DNA of 64,000 bases from Ancylobacter vacuolatus (GCF_030813595.1 NZ_JAUSUH010000007.1:173357-237356), one strand, 5' to 3'. Positions 44,690 to 53,829 are shown, counted from the stretch's first letter. The notes: generated by a model from the letters alone, not told the origin. Program-made: numbers and translations.

Positions 44690-45682
44690 TCACACCACAG
44701 CCACATAGTCGGTGACCTTCACCTGTTCTGGCAGCACCTTGCGCGCGCTCAGCCAGTCGGCGGCGTTCTGGAACTTGGCAAGGAAGCCCTCGTCGGTGAC
44801 GGAATAGGGCGTGTATTTCCGATTGAGCGAAATGAAGTGATCGCGCACCGCTTCCGGGTATTTCAGGCCCTTGAAGGCGATGGTCTCCGCCTCGACATTG
44901 TTGGTGTTGGCCCATTCGGCCTCCGCGACGATGGCGGCGTTGAAGGCGCGCACGAGGTCGGGGTTCTCCTGCGCGAATTTGCGGCGCGTCAGATAGGTGT
45001 TGAAGTCGATCTGGAACGGCAGGTCGCGCTCCTCGATGAACACGTCCTGCGCGTCATATTCGACGCGGGCGATGTCGACGCCGGGGCTCCACATCGACCA
45101 GGCATCGACCTTGCCGGCGGCGAGCGCCGGGGCGGCGTCCGGCGGGTTCAGATAGACGAAATTGACCTTGGAACGGTCGATATTGTGCTTCTCCAGCGCC
45201 GCGACGACGAGGAATTCGCCAAGGCCGGAGCGGTTTACCGCCACCGACTTGCCGATGAGGTCTTCCACCTTTGAAATGCCGGAGCTCTTCTTGGCGATGA
45301 TCGCTGTCGTGCGCGGCTCATAGATGAAGAACTGGGTGAAGACGAGCGGTGAGCCGGCGAGGATCGCCGCCAGCGCCGGCGTGGTGCTGCCGCCAAAGGC
45401 GTAGTCGGCCGTGCCGCCGGTCACGGCCTGCAGGGTCGGCGCGTGATTGGGGAACGGGCCGATCCATTCGACCTTGATGCCCTGATCGGCCAGCCGCTTC
45501 TCCAGCGCGCCATGTTCCTTGGCAAGGTAGGTCAGGCCGAAATAGCCCCAGGTCAGGCGCAGCGTGTCGGTGGTGCGCCCGCTCGCCGCGAGGGCCGGGC
45601 CGGCGAGGCCAGCTGCCGCGACGCCGGCCAGCGATGTGGCCAGAAAGCTGCGCCGCGACGGTGTGAAGAGGGAGCTCGACAT
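44690..45682 (-). CDS. ABC transporter substrate-binding protein, aliphatic-sulfonate type
   Basis: 330 residues from the ATG at 45682 (AAGGA 7 bases upstream). The Tat-type signal [20 protein letters not shown] directs it to the periplasm. The mature part has the SsuA/TauA pattern: [56 protein letters not shown]. It delivers a sulfonate, sulfone or related anion to the ATPase/permease pair encoded directly upstream. Confidence 0.93.
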   Translation of the reverse strand: MSSSLFTPSRRSFLATSLAGVAAAGLAGPALAASGRTTDTLRLTWGYFGLTYLAKEHGALEKRLADQGIKVEWIGPFPNHAPTLQAVTGGTADYAFGGSTTPALAAILAGSPLVFTQFFIYEPRTTAIIAKKSSGISKVEDLIGKSVAVNRSGLGEFLVVAALEKHNIDRSKVNFVYLNPPDAAPALAAGKVDAWSMWSPGVDIARVEYDAQDVFIEERDLPFQIDFNTYLTRRKFAQENPDLVRAFNAAIVAEAEWANTNNVEAETIAFKGLKYPEAVRDHFISLNRKYTPYSVTDEGFLAKFQNAADWLSARKVLPEQVKVTDYVAVV

Positions 45683-45699
45683 AATGAAATCCTTGATAA

Positions 45700-46410
45700 T
45701 CAATGAGATGATGTGACGCCGAGCTCGCGCAGCAGCTCAGCGCGCACACCGGCACTGTCGTGGTCGGGCCTGAGCCTGTGCTCGGCAGCGATGACACCGT
45801 GGCGCATGACGAGGATGCGGTTGCCGAGGCGCAGCGCCTCGTCGACATCGTGCGTGACGAGCAGCACGCCCGGCTGGTGGCGGGCGACGAGATCCTTGAC
45901 CAGGCCGTGCATGCGCAGGCGGGTGAGCGCGTCGAGCGCGGCGAAGGGTTCGTCGAGCAGCAGCAGCTTCGGCGCCTGCACCAGCGCGCGGGCCAGCGCC
46001 ACGCGCTGTGCCTGCCCGCCGGAAAGGTTGCGCGGCCAGTCGTCGAGCCGGTCGCCCAGCCCCACCTCGCCCAGCGCGTCAGCGGCGCGGGCGCGGGCAT
46101 CAGGCACATGCAGGCCGAGCGTCACATTGCGCCACAGTGTCTCCCAGGGCAGCAGCCGGTGCTCCTGGAACACCACGGCGGGCCGCCCCGGCACCTCGAT
46201 CGTGCCGCCCTGCACCGGGTCCAGCCCGGCGAGAGCGCGCAGCAGCGTGGTCTTGCCGCAGCCGCTTTCGCCCAGCAGCACGACGAACTCGCCCTGCCCG
46301 ATCACCAGGTTGAGGTGGTCGATCACGGTGCGCGTGCCATAGGCGCGGCGCAGATGCGAGACCACCACCGCGTTGTTCTGGAACGCCGAGGCGCGCGGCT
46401 GAACGGTCAT
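45700..46410 (-). CDS. ABC transporter ATP-binding protein, SsuB/TauB type
   Basis: 236 residues; the ATG at 46410 overlaps the permease stop (ATGA). Walker [19 protein letters not shown]-loop FQEHRLLPW, signature [16 protein letters not shown], Walker [13 protein letters not shown] and H-loop VTHDVDEAL are all intact. It powers uptake of organosulfur compounds through the adjacent permease. Confidence 0.95.
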   Translation of the reverse strand: MTVQPRASAFQNNAVVVSHLRRAYGTRTVIDHLNLVIGQGEFVVLLGESGCGKTTLLRALAGLDPVQGGTIEVPGRPAVVFQEHRLLPWETLWRNVTLGLHVPDARARAADALGEVGLGDRLDDWPRNLSGGQAQRVALARALVQAPKLLLLDEPFAALDALTRLRMHGLVKDLVARHQPGVLLVTHDVDEALRLGNRILVMRHGVIAAEHRLRPDHDSAGVRAELLRELGVTSSH

Positions 46411-47249
46411 CGCACGGCTCCATAGTTCGGGTGCCATTGCAGCAGGCGGCGCTCCAGCAGCCGGGCGAGGCTGTCGGCGACAACGCCGATCAGCGCGTAG
46501 ATGATGACCGTCAAGACGATGACATCGGTGCGCAGGAATTCGCGCGCATCGAGCGCGAGGAAGCCGAGCCCAGCCTGCGCGCCGATGGTCTCCGCCACCA
46601 CAAGCGCGAGCCAGGCGGTCGCCAGCGAGAAGCGCACACCGGTGAGGATGGAGGGCAGCGCGCCCGGCAGGATGATGCGCGTGATCAGTTCCCAGGTGCT
46701 CAATCCCTGCACCCGGCCGAGCTCGATCAGTTTGGGGTCGACCTGCCGGATCCCCAGCGTGGTGTTGACATAGATCGGAAAGGCGACGCCGAGCGCGACC
46801 AGGAAGATCTTCTGCCCCTCCCCCACGCCGAGCCAGACGATGACCAGAGGCAGCACGGCGAGGAACGGGATCGCCCGCACCATCTGCACGCTGCGGTCGA
46901 TGACCGCCTCGGCGATGCGGGAGAAGCCGACCAGCGTGCCAAGCGCGAAGCCGATGCCGCCGCCAATGGCGAAGCCGATCGCCGCCCGCAGCAGGCTGAC
47001 CGCAAGATCGTGCAGCAGCGTACCGGAAACGGTGAGCTTATAGGCGGTGAGCGCCACCTTGCTCGGCGCCGGCAGCAGATGCGGCTCGATCCAGCCGTAG
47101 CGCGCCAGCACCTCCCAGGTGATGAGCAGCAGCACGGGGACGAGCCAGGACAGGGCGACGAGGCCGCTCGAACCCAGCCGAAACCCCGGCGCCGGCGCGG
47201 ACGAATAGGTCCGGCCCTCATTGGCGGTGAACGCGGTGGTCACACTCAT
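46407..47249 (-). CDS. ABC transporter permease, SsuC/TauC type
   Basis: 280 residues with six transmembrane helices. The EAA loop is at about 190-210 (RVQGLSTWELITRIILPGAL) and an earlier segment reads MVRAIPFLAVLPLVIVWLGV. It belongs to the BPD_transp_1 nitrate/sulfonate/taurine class. It follows the flavin monooxygenase gene by 34 bp and overlaps the ATPase gene. Confidence 0.94.
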   Translation of the reverse strand: MSVTTAFTANEGRTYSSAPAPGFRLGSSGLVALSWLVPVLLLITWEVLARYGWIEPHLLPAPSKVALTAYKLTVSGTLLHDLAVSLLRAAIGFAIGGGIGFALGTLVGFSRIAEAVIDRSVQMVRAIPFLAVLPLVIVWLGVGEGQKIFLVALGVAFPIYVNTTLGIRQVDPKLIELGRVQGLSTWELITRIILPGALPSILTGVRFSLATAWLALVVAETIGAQAGLGFLALDAREFLRTDVIVLTVIIYALIGVVADSLARLLERRLLQWHPNYGAVR

Positions 47250-47283
47250 GCCGTGCTCTCTCTCTGGTCGGCCGGGCGAGGCT

Positions 47284-48363
47284 TCAGGCGTCGGAAAAAG
47301 CGAGAGCGGGGGCGAGCTCGCCAGCGGCGCGCACGCGCGGGATGACCTCGCCCGCGAAACGGCGCAGCTCGGCGCGCAGCGGCTGGAACTGCAGCATGAA
47401 CAGCTCGATCCCGGCTTGGTGGAAGGCGAGGATGCGCTCGCTCACCTGGTCGTAGGAGCCGACAAGACCGGCAGCGGTGCCGCCATTGGTGCCGACACGC
47501 ACCGATTTCGCCATGGTCTGGAACATCACCGTCTTCGGATCGGCGTGCTTGCGCTGGAGCGCGTGCACGTCGGCGTCGAGCGCGGCGAGGCGAACAAGGC
47601 GCTCATAGGCCTCGTGCGCCTCCTCCTCGCTGGCGCGGGCAATGACGAAGGCGGAGAGGCCGAAGCGCAGCGGCGCCCCCTCGCGCGGGCGACGGCGCAG
47701 ATCGGCGATCAGCGCCGCGACATCGGCGAGCGGCTGGCCGTTGATGAACCAGACATCGCTGTGGTCGGCGGCCAGCGCCCGCGCGGGCTCGGATTCGCCG
47801 CCGATATAGATGGACGGGCGCCCCCGATGCAGGTCGCGCGGCGTCAGCTTGTAATCGGTGATGGAGAAGTGCGGCCCCTTATGGGTGACGGTCTCGCCCG
47901 CGATCAGCCGGGAGACGACCGAGATCCACTCCCGCCCATATTCATAGCGCGCATCATGTTCGCCGAAGGCGATGCCCGCCTTCTCGAATTCGGCGCTGTT
48001 CCAGGCATTGATGAGGTTGATGCCGAACCGGCCGCCGCTGATGTTCTCGATCTGCAGTGCCATCTTGGCGAGGAAGACCGGGTGGAAGATGAACGGCTTG
48101 ATCGCCGCGATGATCTCGATCCGCCGGGTGAGCGCCGCCAGCGCCGCCGCCGCCGTCCAGGTTTCCAGCTGGTCATGGTCCGGCAGATGCGGGTTGACGG
48201 TGTGCTGGGCGATCAGCGTCGAGTGGAAGCCGAGCTGCTCGGCTTCGAGGATCACCGCCTTGTTGTGCTCCCAGGACGCATCGAACGGCTCTTCCGGGTC
48301 ATTAAGGGCCGCGCGCGGCCCATGGACCGGCGCCCAGACACCAAATCTGATACCAGACGTCAT
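47284..48363 (-). CDS. luciferase-like FMNH2-dependent monooxygenase, SsuD/SfnG type
   Basis: 359 residues. Luciferase-like TIM barrel starting IRFGVWAPVHGPRAAL, with LGFHSTLIAQHTVNP, FLAKMALQIENISGGRFGIN and LINAWNSAEFEKAGI; this pattern fits alkanesulfonate or dimethylsulfone monooxygenases. It would cleave a C-S bond using FMNH2 and O2 and release sulfite or sulfinate. It is the first gene of the sulfur operon. No flavin reductase gene is nearby, so FMNH2 must come from elsewhere. Confidence 0.9.
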   Translation of the reverse strand: MTSGIRFGVWAPVHGPRAALNDPEEPFDASWEHNKAVILEAEQLGFHSTLIAQHTVNPHLPDHDQLETWTAAAALAALTRRIEIIAAIKPFIFHPVFLAKMALQIENISGGRFGINLINAWNSAEFEKAGIAFGEHDARYEYGREWISVVSRLIAGETVTHKGPHFSITDYKLTPRDLHRGRPSIYIGGESEPARALAADHSDVWFINGQPLADVAALIADLRRRPREGAPLRFGLSAFVIARASEEEAHEAYERLVRLAALDADVHALQRKHADPKTVMFQTMAKSVRVGTNGGTAAGLVGSYDQVSERILAFHQAGIELFMLQFQPLRAELRRFAGEVIPRVRAAGELAPALAFSDA

Positions 48364-48392
48364 CGCTAACCTGCCCGCCCTTCTTGGAACTA

Positions 48393-48408
48393 ATAGTCTA
48401 CATACTAT
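48393..48408. promoter_or_regulatory. inverted repeat between divergent flavin monooxygenase genes
   Basis: ATAGT-CTACAT-ACTAT, perfect 5-bp arms, in the AT-rich 176-bp gap between the two divergent luciferase-like genes. It sits 30 bp from the minus-strand start and 132 bp from the plus-strand start. It could bind a CysB/Cbl-like regulator or carry the -10 regions; no experimental parallel is claimed. Confidence 0.45.
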
Positions 48409-48539
48409 ATAAACTTCTAAACCAAGGTGTCAAACGCGGTGCGTGACGCGCCATGTGGAATGCGCCGCCCACGCCCCCTGTGACCTGCGCGCCGGCTAAA
48501 TTGGATGCCCCCTCGTCCCCACCTCAGGGAAACCTGCCA

Positions 48540-49862
48540 ATGGCCTCACGACAGCTTCATCTCGGCGCCTTCATGCGCCCGACCAGCCTGCACACCGGTG
48601 CCTGGCGCTATCCGGGCGCCTTCCCGGATTCCAATTTCAACCTCGCCCATCTCACCGCTTTCGCGCAGCGGCTGGAGGCGGCGAAGTTCGACGCCTTCTT
48701 CATGGCCGACCATCTGGCGGTGCTGAACATGCCGGTGGAAGCGCTCAAGCGCAGCCACACCGTCACCTCGTTCGAGCCCTTCACCCTGCTGTCCACCCTC
48801 GCGGCGGTGACGGAGCGGATCGGGCTGATCGCCACCGCCTCCACCACTTTCGAGGCGCCCTATCATGTCGCCCGGCGCTTCGCGTCGCTGGATCATCTCA
48901 GCGGCGGCCGCGCCGGCTGGAACATCGTCACGACGTCCAATCCCGACGCCGCGCTGAATTTCGGCCTCGACGAACACATGGAGCATGACGAGCGCTATGT
49001 GCGCGCCCGCGAGTTCTACGACGTCGTCACCGGACTGTGGGACAGCTTCGCTGACGACGCCTTTTGCCGCGATGTCGCCTCGGGGCTCTATTTCGACCCC
49101 GAGCGCCTGCATGTGCTCAATCACAAGGGGACATATTTCTCGGTGCGTGGACCGCTCAACATCGCCCGTCCGGTGCAGGGCTGGCCGGTAGTGGTGCAGG
49201 CCGGAGCGTCCGAGGCCGGCCGCCAGCTTGCGGCCGAGACCGCCGAAGTGATCTTCGCCGCCGCGCCCGACCTCGCCTCGGGCCGGGCCTTCTACGCCGA
49301 TGTAAAGGGCCGGCTCGACCGGCTCGGGCGGCCGCGCGGGCACCTGAAGATTCTTCCGGGCGCGTTTGTGGTGGTCGGCGATACGGTGCAGGAGGCGCGG
49401 GAGAAGCGCGCCCGGCTCGACTCCCTCGTGCATGAGGAAAGCGCCATCGCCGCCCTTTCCATCGCGCTCGGTCACGACGCCTCGCGCTTCGACCCGAATG
49501 GGCCGCTGCCGGACATCCCCGAGACGAACGACAGCCGCAGCGCCCGCGAGCGCGCGATCGAACTTGCCCGGCGCGAGGGTCTCACGGTCCGCCAGCTCGC
49601 CCAGCGCCTGGGCGGCTATGCCGGCCTCGCCTTTGTCGGCACGCCGTCCTCCATCGCCGATGAGATGCAGGAATGGCTGGAGAGCGAGGGCAGCGACGGG
49701 TTCAACATCATGTTCCCGTTCCTGCCGGCCGGGCTGGACGACGTTGTCGACAGGCTCGTTCCGGAACTGCAGCGGCGCGGCATCTTCCGGCGCGACTATG
49801 CCGGTACCACGCTGCGCGACCATCTCGGCCTGCCGCGTCCGCCCAACCAGTTCTTTCGCTGA
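48540..49862 (+). CDS. luciferase-like monooxygenase, NtaA/SnaA/DszA/DmoA family
   Basis: 440 residues from the ATG at 48540 (AGGGAA upstream). Large luciferase-like type: LHLGAFMRPTSLHTGAWRYP, ASTTFEAPYHVARRFASLDH, GRAGWNIVTTSNPDAALNFG, with the long insertion of the NtaA/DszA group. Members oxidise nitrilotriacetate, dibenzothiophene sulfone or dimethyl sulfide with FMNH2. The setting next to sulfonate uptake genes favours an organosulfur substrate. Divergent from the sulfur operon, and no reductase gene follows. Confidence 0.9.
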   Translation: MASRQLHLGAFMRPTSLHTGAWRYPGAFPDSNFNLAHLTAFAQRLEAAKFDAFFMADHLAVLNMPVEALKRSHTVTSFEPFTLLSTLAAVTERIGLIATASTTFEAPYHVARRFASLDHLSGGRAGWNIVTTSNPDAALNFGLDEHMEHDERYVRAREFYDVVTGLWDSFADDAFCRDVASGLYFDPERLHVLNHKGTYFSVRGPLNIARPVQGWPVVVQAGASEAGRQLAAETAEVIFAAAPDLASGRAFYADVKGRLDRLGRPRGHLKILPGAFVVVGDTVQEAREKRARLDSLVHEESAIAALSIALGHDASRFDPNGPLPDIPETNDSRSARERAIELARREGLTVRQLAQRLGGYAGLAFVGTPSSIADEMQEWLESEGSDGFNIMFPFLPAGLDDVVDRLVPELQRRGIFRRDYAGTTLRDHLGLPRPPNQFFR

Positions 49863-49925
49863 ACGGCCGAACCGGCCCGCGCGCCGCACTTACCGACGGG
49901 CGCGTCCGTCCCCGCCTGCGAAGGC

Positions 49926-50333
49926 TCAGAGCCCGGCGCGCAGCACCGCGTCCGCCACCACGATCTTCTTCGGCACAAGGCCGAGCTCGAAGAAGGTGTT
50001 GGCGATCAGCTGCTGGTCGGCGATCACCTTGTCGGTCAGTGGCTTCACGCCGAAGCTCTGGCGGCCAATGGCGATGGAGAGGATCGGCGCGGGGATGCCG
50101 GTGGTCGGCGCCAGCTCGGCGACGGCGGCGGCGGGGTCCTTCTGGATCCACGCATTGGTCTCATCGATGGCGCCGATCAGCGCCGCGATCACCTTGGGGT
50201 TGGCTTCGGCAATGGAGCGCGAGCACGAACAGCAGGCTCTTCTCGCCGAGGCCGAACCAGAGCAGCGCGAGCGGCAGCAGGGCGATGGCGGGCAGCGGGT
50301 TGAACATCGCCGCCACGGTCTGCACGCCCCCCA
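49926..50333 (-). pseudogene. fused remnant of ABC permease and sulfonate-type binding protein
   Basis: On the minus strand, about 50333-50212 reads as a permease core (AAMFNPLPAIALLPLALLWF then GLGEKSLLFVLA, the TauC/NrtB-like EAA region). In a different frame, about 50218-49926 reads as the C-terminal third of a periplasmic binding protein (SIAEANPKVIAALIGAIDET, TTGIPAPILSIAIGRQSFGV, stop at 49926). A deletion has therefore joined two genes of a former transporter operon. Neither piece can be functional. It is not a copy of the intact transporter at 44690-47249, whose permease differs. Confidence 0.75.
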
Positions 50334-50874
50334 GAGACGTCCGCTTCGCGCCGCCATTTCCGACATTCACGCAGTTCGGGCGAGTTCCCAAAATCAGACG
50401 TACAAGCGAGGCTCCCGGAGCCATGCAAGCAATCGCGCCGGAATAGTCCGCGATATAGGGGTCGGCCCGAAGAGCCGAGACGCATTGCGCTTATGCTCCC
50501 TGCACGGTTTGAACGGCATCCTCGAGCGCATCATCCTTGCCGTAGAAGTAGTTGGCGGCAACGTCACTGGAGGCTGAGGTTCAGAAAACCGGGAGCAGAC
50601 ATCATGATGCCGCCCTCCACGCGGCGGTGGAGCAGCAGGCAATCGGCGCGGAAATCATCGAAGCAAGGCTGGAACCGGGCGTGCACCTACTTCTTCGCCC
50701 GCAAGCGATGTGCGTAGGAGTCATCAGCTTCTCCAACGAAGCGGTTCGGCCATTGCGGCCCGGGAGAATCCATTGCCTTGAAACCGCTCGTATTGAGGCG
50801 GGAGGCGGCTTAACAGCATCGGATCAGGCGCCCGCGCCCGGCTCCTCGCGTGCCGCGACCGACGCGACGCGACG
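50334..50874. other. degenerate gene-free stretch
   Basis: About 540 bp between the transporter remnant and the receiver promoter. On the minus strand one short run (SSDVAANYFYGKDDALEDAV, about 50500-50572) looks protein-like and may be another decayed gene end, but I cannot assign a family. Otherwise no gene, repeat or RNA is apparent. Confidence 0.4.
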
Positions 50875-50910
50875 CGTCACAAAATCATAAAATCCAAACC
50901 TCCGTATAAT
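50875..50910 (+). promoter_or_regulatory. promoter element of receiver-dps module, copy 2
   Basis: Matches the minus-strand sequence of 15364-15399 at 30 of 36 positions with no gap, ending AAACCTCCGTATAAT. TATAAT is at 50905-50910, 76 bases before the receiver GTG. The first part (GTCACAAAATCATAA) encodes VTKS-stop in the frame that corresponds to ITKA-stop of the FixJ-like gene in copy 1, so it looks like a fossil of that gene's last codons. Overlapping it is the palindrome ATAATTT-T-AAATTAT (50906-50920). Confidence 0.65.
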
Positions 50911-50986
50911 TTTAAATTATGCGTTTCCGCAGCATTGTCGTTGCAGCACGCCGATGCGCGCACCGCCCGCGAGAAGGAATAGCGTT

Positions 50987-51370
50987 GTGTCCCAGGTTCC
51001 GATTATTGCAATCGTCGATGATGACGACTCGGTTCGCTTGGCCACAGAAAGCCTCATGCGATCTTTCGGCTTCAAGACTAATATCTTTGCTTCGGCGGAA
51101 GCTTTTCTTAACTCATCGACCCTGCCTGACACCGATTGCTTGATCACCGACGTTCAGATGCCGAACATGGGCGGCCTCGAACTGTATGAGGTGCTACGCG
51201 CGCGCGGCGCCGCACTGCCGGTGATTTTCATGACCGCCTTTCCCGAAGAGCAGGTTCGACGGCGGGCGCAGGAGGTGGGAGCCGTAGGCTTCCTCGCAAA
51301 GCCCTTCGACGGCGACGCCATAATGAGCTTAGTCTTCGAGGCACTCAAGAACCCCTCCCAGGCGCAGTAG
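50987..51370 (+). CDS. single-domain response regulator (receiver only), copy 2
   Basis: 127 residues from the GTG at 50987 with GAGAAGGA 8 bases upstream. That start gives exactly the same length as copy 1 (MSQVPIIAIVDDD against MSDVPMIAIIDDD). Phospho-acceptor D55 in ITDVQMPNMGG, K105 in LAKPF. About 70% identical by eye to the receiver at 14903-15286 and likewise followed by dps, here a dead copy. The receiver itself is intact, so selection has kept it after loss of its neighbour. Confidence 0.92.
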   Translation: MSQVPIIAIVDDDDSVRLATESLMRSFGFKTNIFASAEAFLNSSTLPDTDCLITDVQMPNMGGLELYEVLRARGAALPVIFMTAFPEEQVRRRAQEVGAVGFLAKPFDGDAIMSLVFEALKNPSQAQ

Positions 51371-51521
51371 GGCGCCCGCGGGCGGTTGCATCCTCGTACG
51401 GATTAAGCCGATCACGCCGACAAACCGTTCGAGCCGAAGAGAAGCATGCCGTCCTGCGGCACATGCTCAGCCCGCCATGCCTGGAAATCACCGATCCACC
51501 CCCCACCCTATGGAGACCGGT

Positions 51522-52044
51522 GTGGATGTTGAGACCCTCAAGACCCGCTGCCTCGCGCCGCTCGCCACACCTACTTCGCTCCCGTCGAACGCGGTGAACG
51601 AAATTGCCGCCGCCCTGACCACTCTGCTGACCGATGTGTTCACGCTCTATGTCAAGACGAAGCACTTCCACTGGCATCTATCGGGCCCGCATTTGCGCGA
51701 CCATCACCTGATGCTCGACGAGCAGGGCGAATAGATTTTCGGCATGACCGACGACATCGCCGAGCGCGCCCGCAAGCTCCGTGGCGTCACGCTGCGTTCG
51801 GACGGCCATATTGCGCGGGTGTCGCGACTTGCCGATACCGACGCCGACTTCGTCACCGCGCAGGAGATGCTGACCGAACTGGGCAGTGACAACCTCCAGC
51901 TCGCCGGCTTTCTGCGTGCCCCATGCGCTCTGCGACGAGCATGGGCGACGTCGCCAGCGCCAGCTTGATCGAAACTGGATCGACGAAACCGAGCGGCGCA
52001 CCTGGTTCCTCTATGACTCCGGCCGCAACGACGAGGCCCACGGC
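51522..52044 (+). pseudogene. dps: dps pseudogene
   Basis: This copy parallels the intact dps at 14253-14780: same start context (GGAGACCGGT then GTG), PLATPTSLPSNAV, then FHWHLSGPHLRDHHLMLDEQ. Codon 71 is TAG where the intact gene has CAG (Q71), a single C-to-T change. Reading continues in frame (IFGMTDDIAERARKL), then frame is lost around FLRA and again near DEHG before NWIDETERRTWF reappears in another frame. Iron ligands D77 and E81 lie after the stop, so no functional Dps can be made. Confidence 0.9.
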
Positions 52045-52140
52045 CGGTCGCCCCGGCGTCGAAACCGCCACGCCGCCTGGCTTGGTCGACCGGGCGGCGC
52101 CGGACGCGCGGAGCGATGTCCGCGCGTTTACAGCGCGGGT

Positions 52141-53814
52141 TCAGCGTGCCAGATGGGCGTGAATCTGGGCGACCACGGCCGCCCCCTCCCCCACCGCCGC
52201 CGCGACGCGCTTGGTGGAGCCGGCGCGCACATCGCCAATAGCGAAGACACCGTGACGACTGGTCTCCAGCGGCAGGCGCACCGCACCGCCCTGCGCGCCG
52301 GCGTCTCGTGCGCCCGCCTCCTGCCCCGTCAGCACGAAGCCCTGGCGATCCACCGCCACGTATCCGCCGAGCCATGCCGAATTGGGATCGGCACCGATGA
52401 AGAGAAACAGATGCTTCACGGGCAGCCGCAGCATCTCCCCGGTGTCGCGGTTCCGGCAGGTCACGGCGGTCAGGCCGCTCTCGCGGTTGCCCTCGAGGGT
52501 GGCGACGTCGGTGCGGGTGTGGATGGTGACGTTCGGAAAGGAGGCGATGCGATCAATGAGGTAACGCGACATCGACGCGGCCAGGCCATCGCCGCGAACG
52601 ACAAGATGGAGATGGGCAATCTTCGGCGCCAGAAAGGCCACGGCCTGCCCTGCCGAATTGCCTCCGCCCACCAGCACCACCTCCTGCCCCGCGCACAGCT
52701 TGGCCTCCACGGGAGACGCCCAATAGGCAACACCTGAGCCTTCGAAATCCGCGAGGTTGGCGATATTCGGGCGCCGATAGCGGGCCCCGGTCGCGATCAC
52801 CACCGCGCGGGCACGCACCGTTGCGTCATTGGAGAGATGCAGCCGGGAGGGCTGGCCGTCTCGCGTGTCACCCGAGAGATGATCGGCCTCCAGAGGTATC
52901 GCGAGTTCGGCACCGAATTTCTGCGCCTGATGGTAAGCACGGGCCGCCAGCGCCAGCCCAGAGATGCCGGTGGGAAAGCCGAGATAATTCTCGATCCGTG
53001 CGGAGGCCCCGGCCTGCCCGCCCATGGCGCGCTGGTCCAGCACCAGCACCGACAGGCCCTCCGAGGCCGCATAGACAGCCGTCGCGAGGCCGGCAGGGCC
53101 CGCCCCCACAATTGCGACGTCGTAAAGCGCGTCGGGCTTGAGTTCCGGCAGCATGCCAAGGCAGGTGGCGACCTCGGCGATGGTGGGGCGCTTGAGCACC
53201 TTGCCGGTCGGGCACACCAGCAACGGCAATTCGTCGGGCAGGACGCCGAGCCGCTGCACCACAGCCCGGCCTTCCTCGTCCACGCTGGAATCGAAGGCGG
53301 TGAAGGGATAGCCGTTTCGCGTCAGCAGACCCTCGATCATCACCCGGTTGAGCTCGCCGGGCTGGCCGATCAGCACCGAGCCGGCCGTGTCACCCTCCAG
53401 CAACCCGACCCGGCGCAGGATCAACGCGCGCATCAGCATCTCGCCGAGCTCCGCAGAGCCGACGGCGAGCGCCCGCAAATGCGCGGCGTCGAAGGGCAGC
53501 GCGCGACAGCCCCCGGGACCGGCGGTGGCGGCGGCAAGCGAGGGGCGCCCGGCGAGCTGGCTGATTTCGCCGGTGAACTGCCCCGCCACCTGAACGACGA
53601 TCGGCTTTTCACGGCCGAGACCGTCGCGGCGGACGATCGCGATCGAACCTTCGACGATCAGCCATGTCGGCACGCCGACATCGCCGACCTCGAACAGGGG
53701 CTCGCCGGGCTCGAACCGCCTTTCAACGTCGCTAGCGAAGCGCGACATGTTTGCCATCTGCGCCGGAGTGAGCACCGGAAACATCTGTTGCCTACGCTCA
53801 TCGACAACGCTCAT
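52141..53814 (-). CDS. cyclic-nucleotide-domain thioredoxin-reductase-like flavoprotein
   Basis: 557 residues in three parts. At 15-130 is a CRP/cNMP-binding domain (FEVGDVGVPTWLIVEGSIAI). At 140-220 is a small thioredoxin/glutaredoxin-like segment. At 230-557 is a thioredoxin-reductase-like FAD/NAD(P) domain with GAGPAG 237-242, GGGNSAG 383-389 and the FAD-end motif FAIGDVRAGSTKR. The CxxC pair of true thioredoxin reductases is missing: the region reads WASPVEA (365-371). So it cannot reduce thioredoxin in the usual way; a cNMP-gated or redox-sensing flavoprotein is likely. An inverted repeat lies just upstream (53830-53869). Confidence 0.88.
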   Translation of the reverse strand: MSVVDERRQQMFPVLTPAQMANMSRFASDVERRFEPGEPLFEVGDVGVPTWLIVEGSIAIVRRDGLGREKPIVVQVAGQFTGEISQLAGRPSLAAATAGPGGCRALPFDAAHLRALAVGSAELGEMLMRALILRRVGLLEGDTAGSVLIGQPGELNRVMIEGLLTRNGYPFTAFDSSVDEEGRAVVQRLGVLPDELPLLVCPTGKVLKRPTIAEVATCLGMLPELKPDALYDVAIVGAGPAGLATAVYAASEGLSVLVLDQRAMGGQAGASARIENYLGFPTGISGLALAARAYHQAQKFGAELAIPLEADHLSGDTRDGQPSRLHLSNDATVRARAVVIATGARYRRPNIANLADFEGSGVAYWASPVEAKLCAGQEVVLVGGGNSAGQAVAFLAPKIAHLHLVVRGDGLAASMSRYLIDRIASFPNVTIHTRTDVATLEGNRESGLTAVTCRNRDTGEMLRLPVKHLFLFIGADPNSAWLGGYVAVDRQGFVLTGQEAGARDAGAQGGAVRLPLETSRHGVFAIGDVRAGSTKRVAAAVGEGAAVVAQIHAHLAR

Positions 53815-53829
53815 GGCCTGTACTCTCGC

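Noticed and set aside
45693..45703. TTGATAATCAA as an FNR/FixK box
   Set aside because: FixK/FNR sites need TTGAT-N4-ATCAA; here the half-sites are separated by one base and lie between genes of one operon.
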